Part shown: one piece after another, positions 21,237 to 22,800 of the stretch
Position numbering within the stretch: position 1 is the first letter of the stretch
Layout: the number at the start of each line of letters is the position of its first letter
NCBI GenBank assembly: GCA_036378435.1
Contig: DASUWK010000065.1
Coordinates: 1-22,800 of the forward strand
Reading direction: 5' to 3'
DNA length: 22,800 bases
From: DASUWK01 sp036378435
Lineage (GTDB): Bacteria; Chloroflexota; Dormibacteria; Dormibacterales; Dormibacteraceae
Made by a program: the position numbers and the translations under genes
Notes under the pieces: model-generated
The model's database searches: none
What the model was told of the DNA's origin: nothing
What the model saw: the letters and a program-made list of their open reading frames with translations, nothing else

Positions 21237-22800
21237 CTACGCCGTGCGGGCTATCTGCCGGCCCCGGATCTCCTCCAGCCGCACGGAGACGACGTGCGAG
21301 CAGCCGCTCTCATCGAGGTGGATGCCGCAGAGCGTCGAGGCGCAGGCCATGGTCGCGTGGTTGTGGGTGATCACCAGGAGCTGCCGCTCGCGGCCCAGGC
21401 GCTGGAGCATCGAGCCGAAGCGGCCCACGTTCGCGTCATCGAGCGCCGCGTCGACCTCGTCGAGGATGACGAACGGGCTCGGGTTGACCGCCTCGAGCGC
21501 CATCACGAGGGCGAAAGCTGTGAGCGAGCGCTCGCCCGAGCTCAGCAGCGTCACGTTCTGCAGCCGCTTCCGGGGCGGCTGAACCAGGATCTCGACGCCG
21601 GTCGCGCCTCCGTCGTCGCCGGCCACGTGGCGCAGGGTGGCGCGCCCGCCGCCGCTCAGCTCTCCGAACAGCTCCTGGAAGTTCGCCGCCACGGCGCCGA
21701 ACACGGCCTCGTAGCGCGTTTCCTCCTCTTCCCTCAACCGGGCGATGAGGCCCTCCAGGTCCACGCGCGCCGCGGTGATGTCGTCCAGCTGCTCCGCCAG
21801 CGTCCGGCTGCGCTCCTCGAGCTCGAGCAGCTCCGCGGCGGCCAGAGGATTCGTCGGTCCGATCTCCTCCAGGAGGCGCTCCAGCTGCCTCATCTCGCGT
21901 TCCCGCGCCTTGCCGCCGGGGATCTCGTCCGGTGCGATGCCCTCAGGCAGCCGGCCCCGGATCTCCTCCATGCGGGCGGCGGCGAGATCGGATTCGCGCT
22001 GCGCGAGCTCCAGGTTGCCCTCGAGGTTGCCGGCCTTGAGCCGCGCGTCGATGCGCGCCTCTTCGAGCTGGACGAGACGCCGCGCAGCTTCGGCCAGCTC
22101 GGCCTCCTCCGTCGGCGAGCTGACCTCCACCTCGGCCAGGCGGCTCGTGAGCTCGCCGGCGGCGGCCTGGGCCGCGGGCACTCTCGCTTCGAGCTCAGCG
22201 GCTTGGGCCTCGGCCTCGGCGGCGCGCTGCAGCCGGTGCTCGCGCGTCGCAAGCAGGGCGTCCGAGTCACGATCGGCGGCGCCGATTCGCTGTTCACGGT
22301 CGTGAATCCGTTCGCGCCAGCGCAGGCGGTCCACCTCGAGCCGCCGAGCTTCCGACTCGTGCTCAGCCAGCAGCCGCTGGCCGATCTCGCGGGCGCGGGC
22401 CAGCTCGGCTGCGAGGGCGGCCGCGGCGGCAGCCTTTTCCTCGAGCGCGGGAAGCTCCGCGGCCTGGGCCTCCGCCGCCGTGCGAGCGGTGGCGAGCTGA
22501 GCCGCGGCATCGTCGAGCCGCGGCCGGTCGGCGGCTCGCGCTTCGAGGGCGCTCAGCCGCGAGCGGGCCGCGATCGCCTCTTCCGAGAGGTCGGTCGCCC
22601 TCGCGGTCAAGGGCTCGAGCTCGTCGAGCCGGCGGCGCAGGCTCCGGCGGCGAGTCTCGATCTCGACCCCTGCGTCCGCTCCGGCGCGGACGAGGCCGGG
22701 CTGGTGGAAGACGCCATCGGCCGTGATCTCACGGCCGACGCGGATTCCGCCCAGCAGGGCCGCCGCGATGGAGCTGTAGGCGGCGTCGCACTTCACGCGC
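21237..22800 (-). CDS. smc: Chromosome segregation protein SMC, C-terminal half (cut by right window edge)
   Basis: The frame is open to the right edge, so the N-terminal head, first coiled coil and most of the hinge lie outside. The visible part (about 521 codons) starts in the hinge end (GGIRVGREITADGVF, then GLVRAGADAGVEIETRRR). A long Ala/Glu/Arg-rich coiled coil follows, and the C-terminal ATPase head ends the protein. Head motifs are LLSSGERSLTAFALVMALE (ABC signature) and PFVILDEVDAALDDANVGRF (Walker B and D-loop), then LLVITHNHATM. The signature is normally LSGGE; here the first Gly is Ser. SMC forms the condensin ring that organises the chromosome. The TAG at 21237 is 79 bases from the dehydrogenase start. 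Confidence 0.96.
   Translation of the reverse strand, partial: RVKCDAAYSSIAAALLGGIRVGREITADGVFHQPGLVRAGADAGVEIETRRRSLRRRLDELEPLTARATDLSEEAIAARSRLSALEARAADRPRLDDAAAQLATARTAAEAQAAELPALEEKAAAAAALAAELARAREIGQRLLAEHESEARRLEVDRLRWRERIHDREQRIGAADRDSDALLATREHRLQRAAEAEAQAAELEARVPAAQAAAGELTSRLAEVEVSSPTEEAELAEAARRLVQLEEARIDARLKAGNLEGNLELAQRESDLAAARMEEIRGRLPEGIAPDEIPGGKAREREMRQLERLLEEIGPTNPLAAAELLELEERSRTLAEQLDDITAARVDLEGLIARLREEEETRYEAVFGAVAANFQELFGELSGGGRATLRHVAGDDGGATGVEILVQPPRKRLQNVTLLSSGERSLTAFALVMALEAVNPSPFVILDEVDAALDDANVGRFGSMLQRLGRERQLLVITHNHATMACASTLCGIHLDESGCSHVVSVRLEEIRGRQIARTA

Noticed and set aside
1..22800. Defence system, prophage, CRISPR array, IS element or integron
   Set aside because: No nuclease-helicase cluster, recombinase, transposase, phage gene, spaced direct repeats or tRNA-flanked junction was found. 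Accessory genes are metabolic, repair, envelope or signalling genes.

Overview
The window is very G+C-rich and almost fully coding. No stretch over 300 bases lacks a gene; the longest gap, about 110 bases, lies before the copper-oxidase gene. I see no tRNA, rRNA, CRISPR array, transposase or integrase. It looks like the chromosome of a high-GC, probably soil-type bacterium. The S16, YlxM, KhpA, RimM and TrmD proteins and their order fit the Chloroflexota/Dormibacterota side better than classical Actinobacteria: S16 reads GAKKRPFYRLVVADARSPRD, and ylxM is present. This placement is inference, not a phylogeny.

The minus strand carries a conserved housekeeping block. From right to left it reads smc (3' half, cut by the right edge), ftsY, ylxM, ffh, rpsP, khpA, rimM, trmD, rplS, rnhB, yraN and comM (5' part, cut by the left edge). 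These genes cover SRP targeting, chromosome condensation, 30S/50S assembly, tRNA m1G37 methylation, RNA:DNA hybrid removal and DNA processing. From ylxM to yraN they are packed with overlaps or gaps of a few bases and look like one operon.

Three sets of accessory genes interrupt this order. (1) Between comM and yraN (about 835-4530) lie a crotonase, a metallo-beta-lactamase-fold hydrolase, Ku, and a LigD-type ATP-dependent ligase; the last two form a minimal NHEJ repair pair. The hydrolase and ku are divergent, and repeated GGCGATTTGT sites lie between them. (2) Between ylxM and ftsY (about 9408-18345) lie a secreted LysM lytic transglycosylase, a secreted galactose/glyoxal-oxidase-like copper radical oxidase with a C-terminal membrane anchor, a citrate synthase fused to an N-terminal HTH domain, a divergent Re-citrate synthase/isopropylmalate-synthase-type enzyme, a membrane GGDEF-EAL protein and a PHP phosphoesterase. 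(3) Between ftsY and smc lies a long-chain acyl-CoA dehydrogenase whose promoter contains a perfect palindrome; ftsY may be transcribed from it.

The most interesting locus is 12668-15292. Two unrelated citrate-synthase-type enzymes are transcribed away from each other across an AT-rich inverted repeat, and one of them carries its own DNA-binding domain, which suggests an autoregulated metabolic switch. Next come the copper radical oxidase beside a wall hydrolase, and the repeated operator-like sites between the hydrolase and ku.
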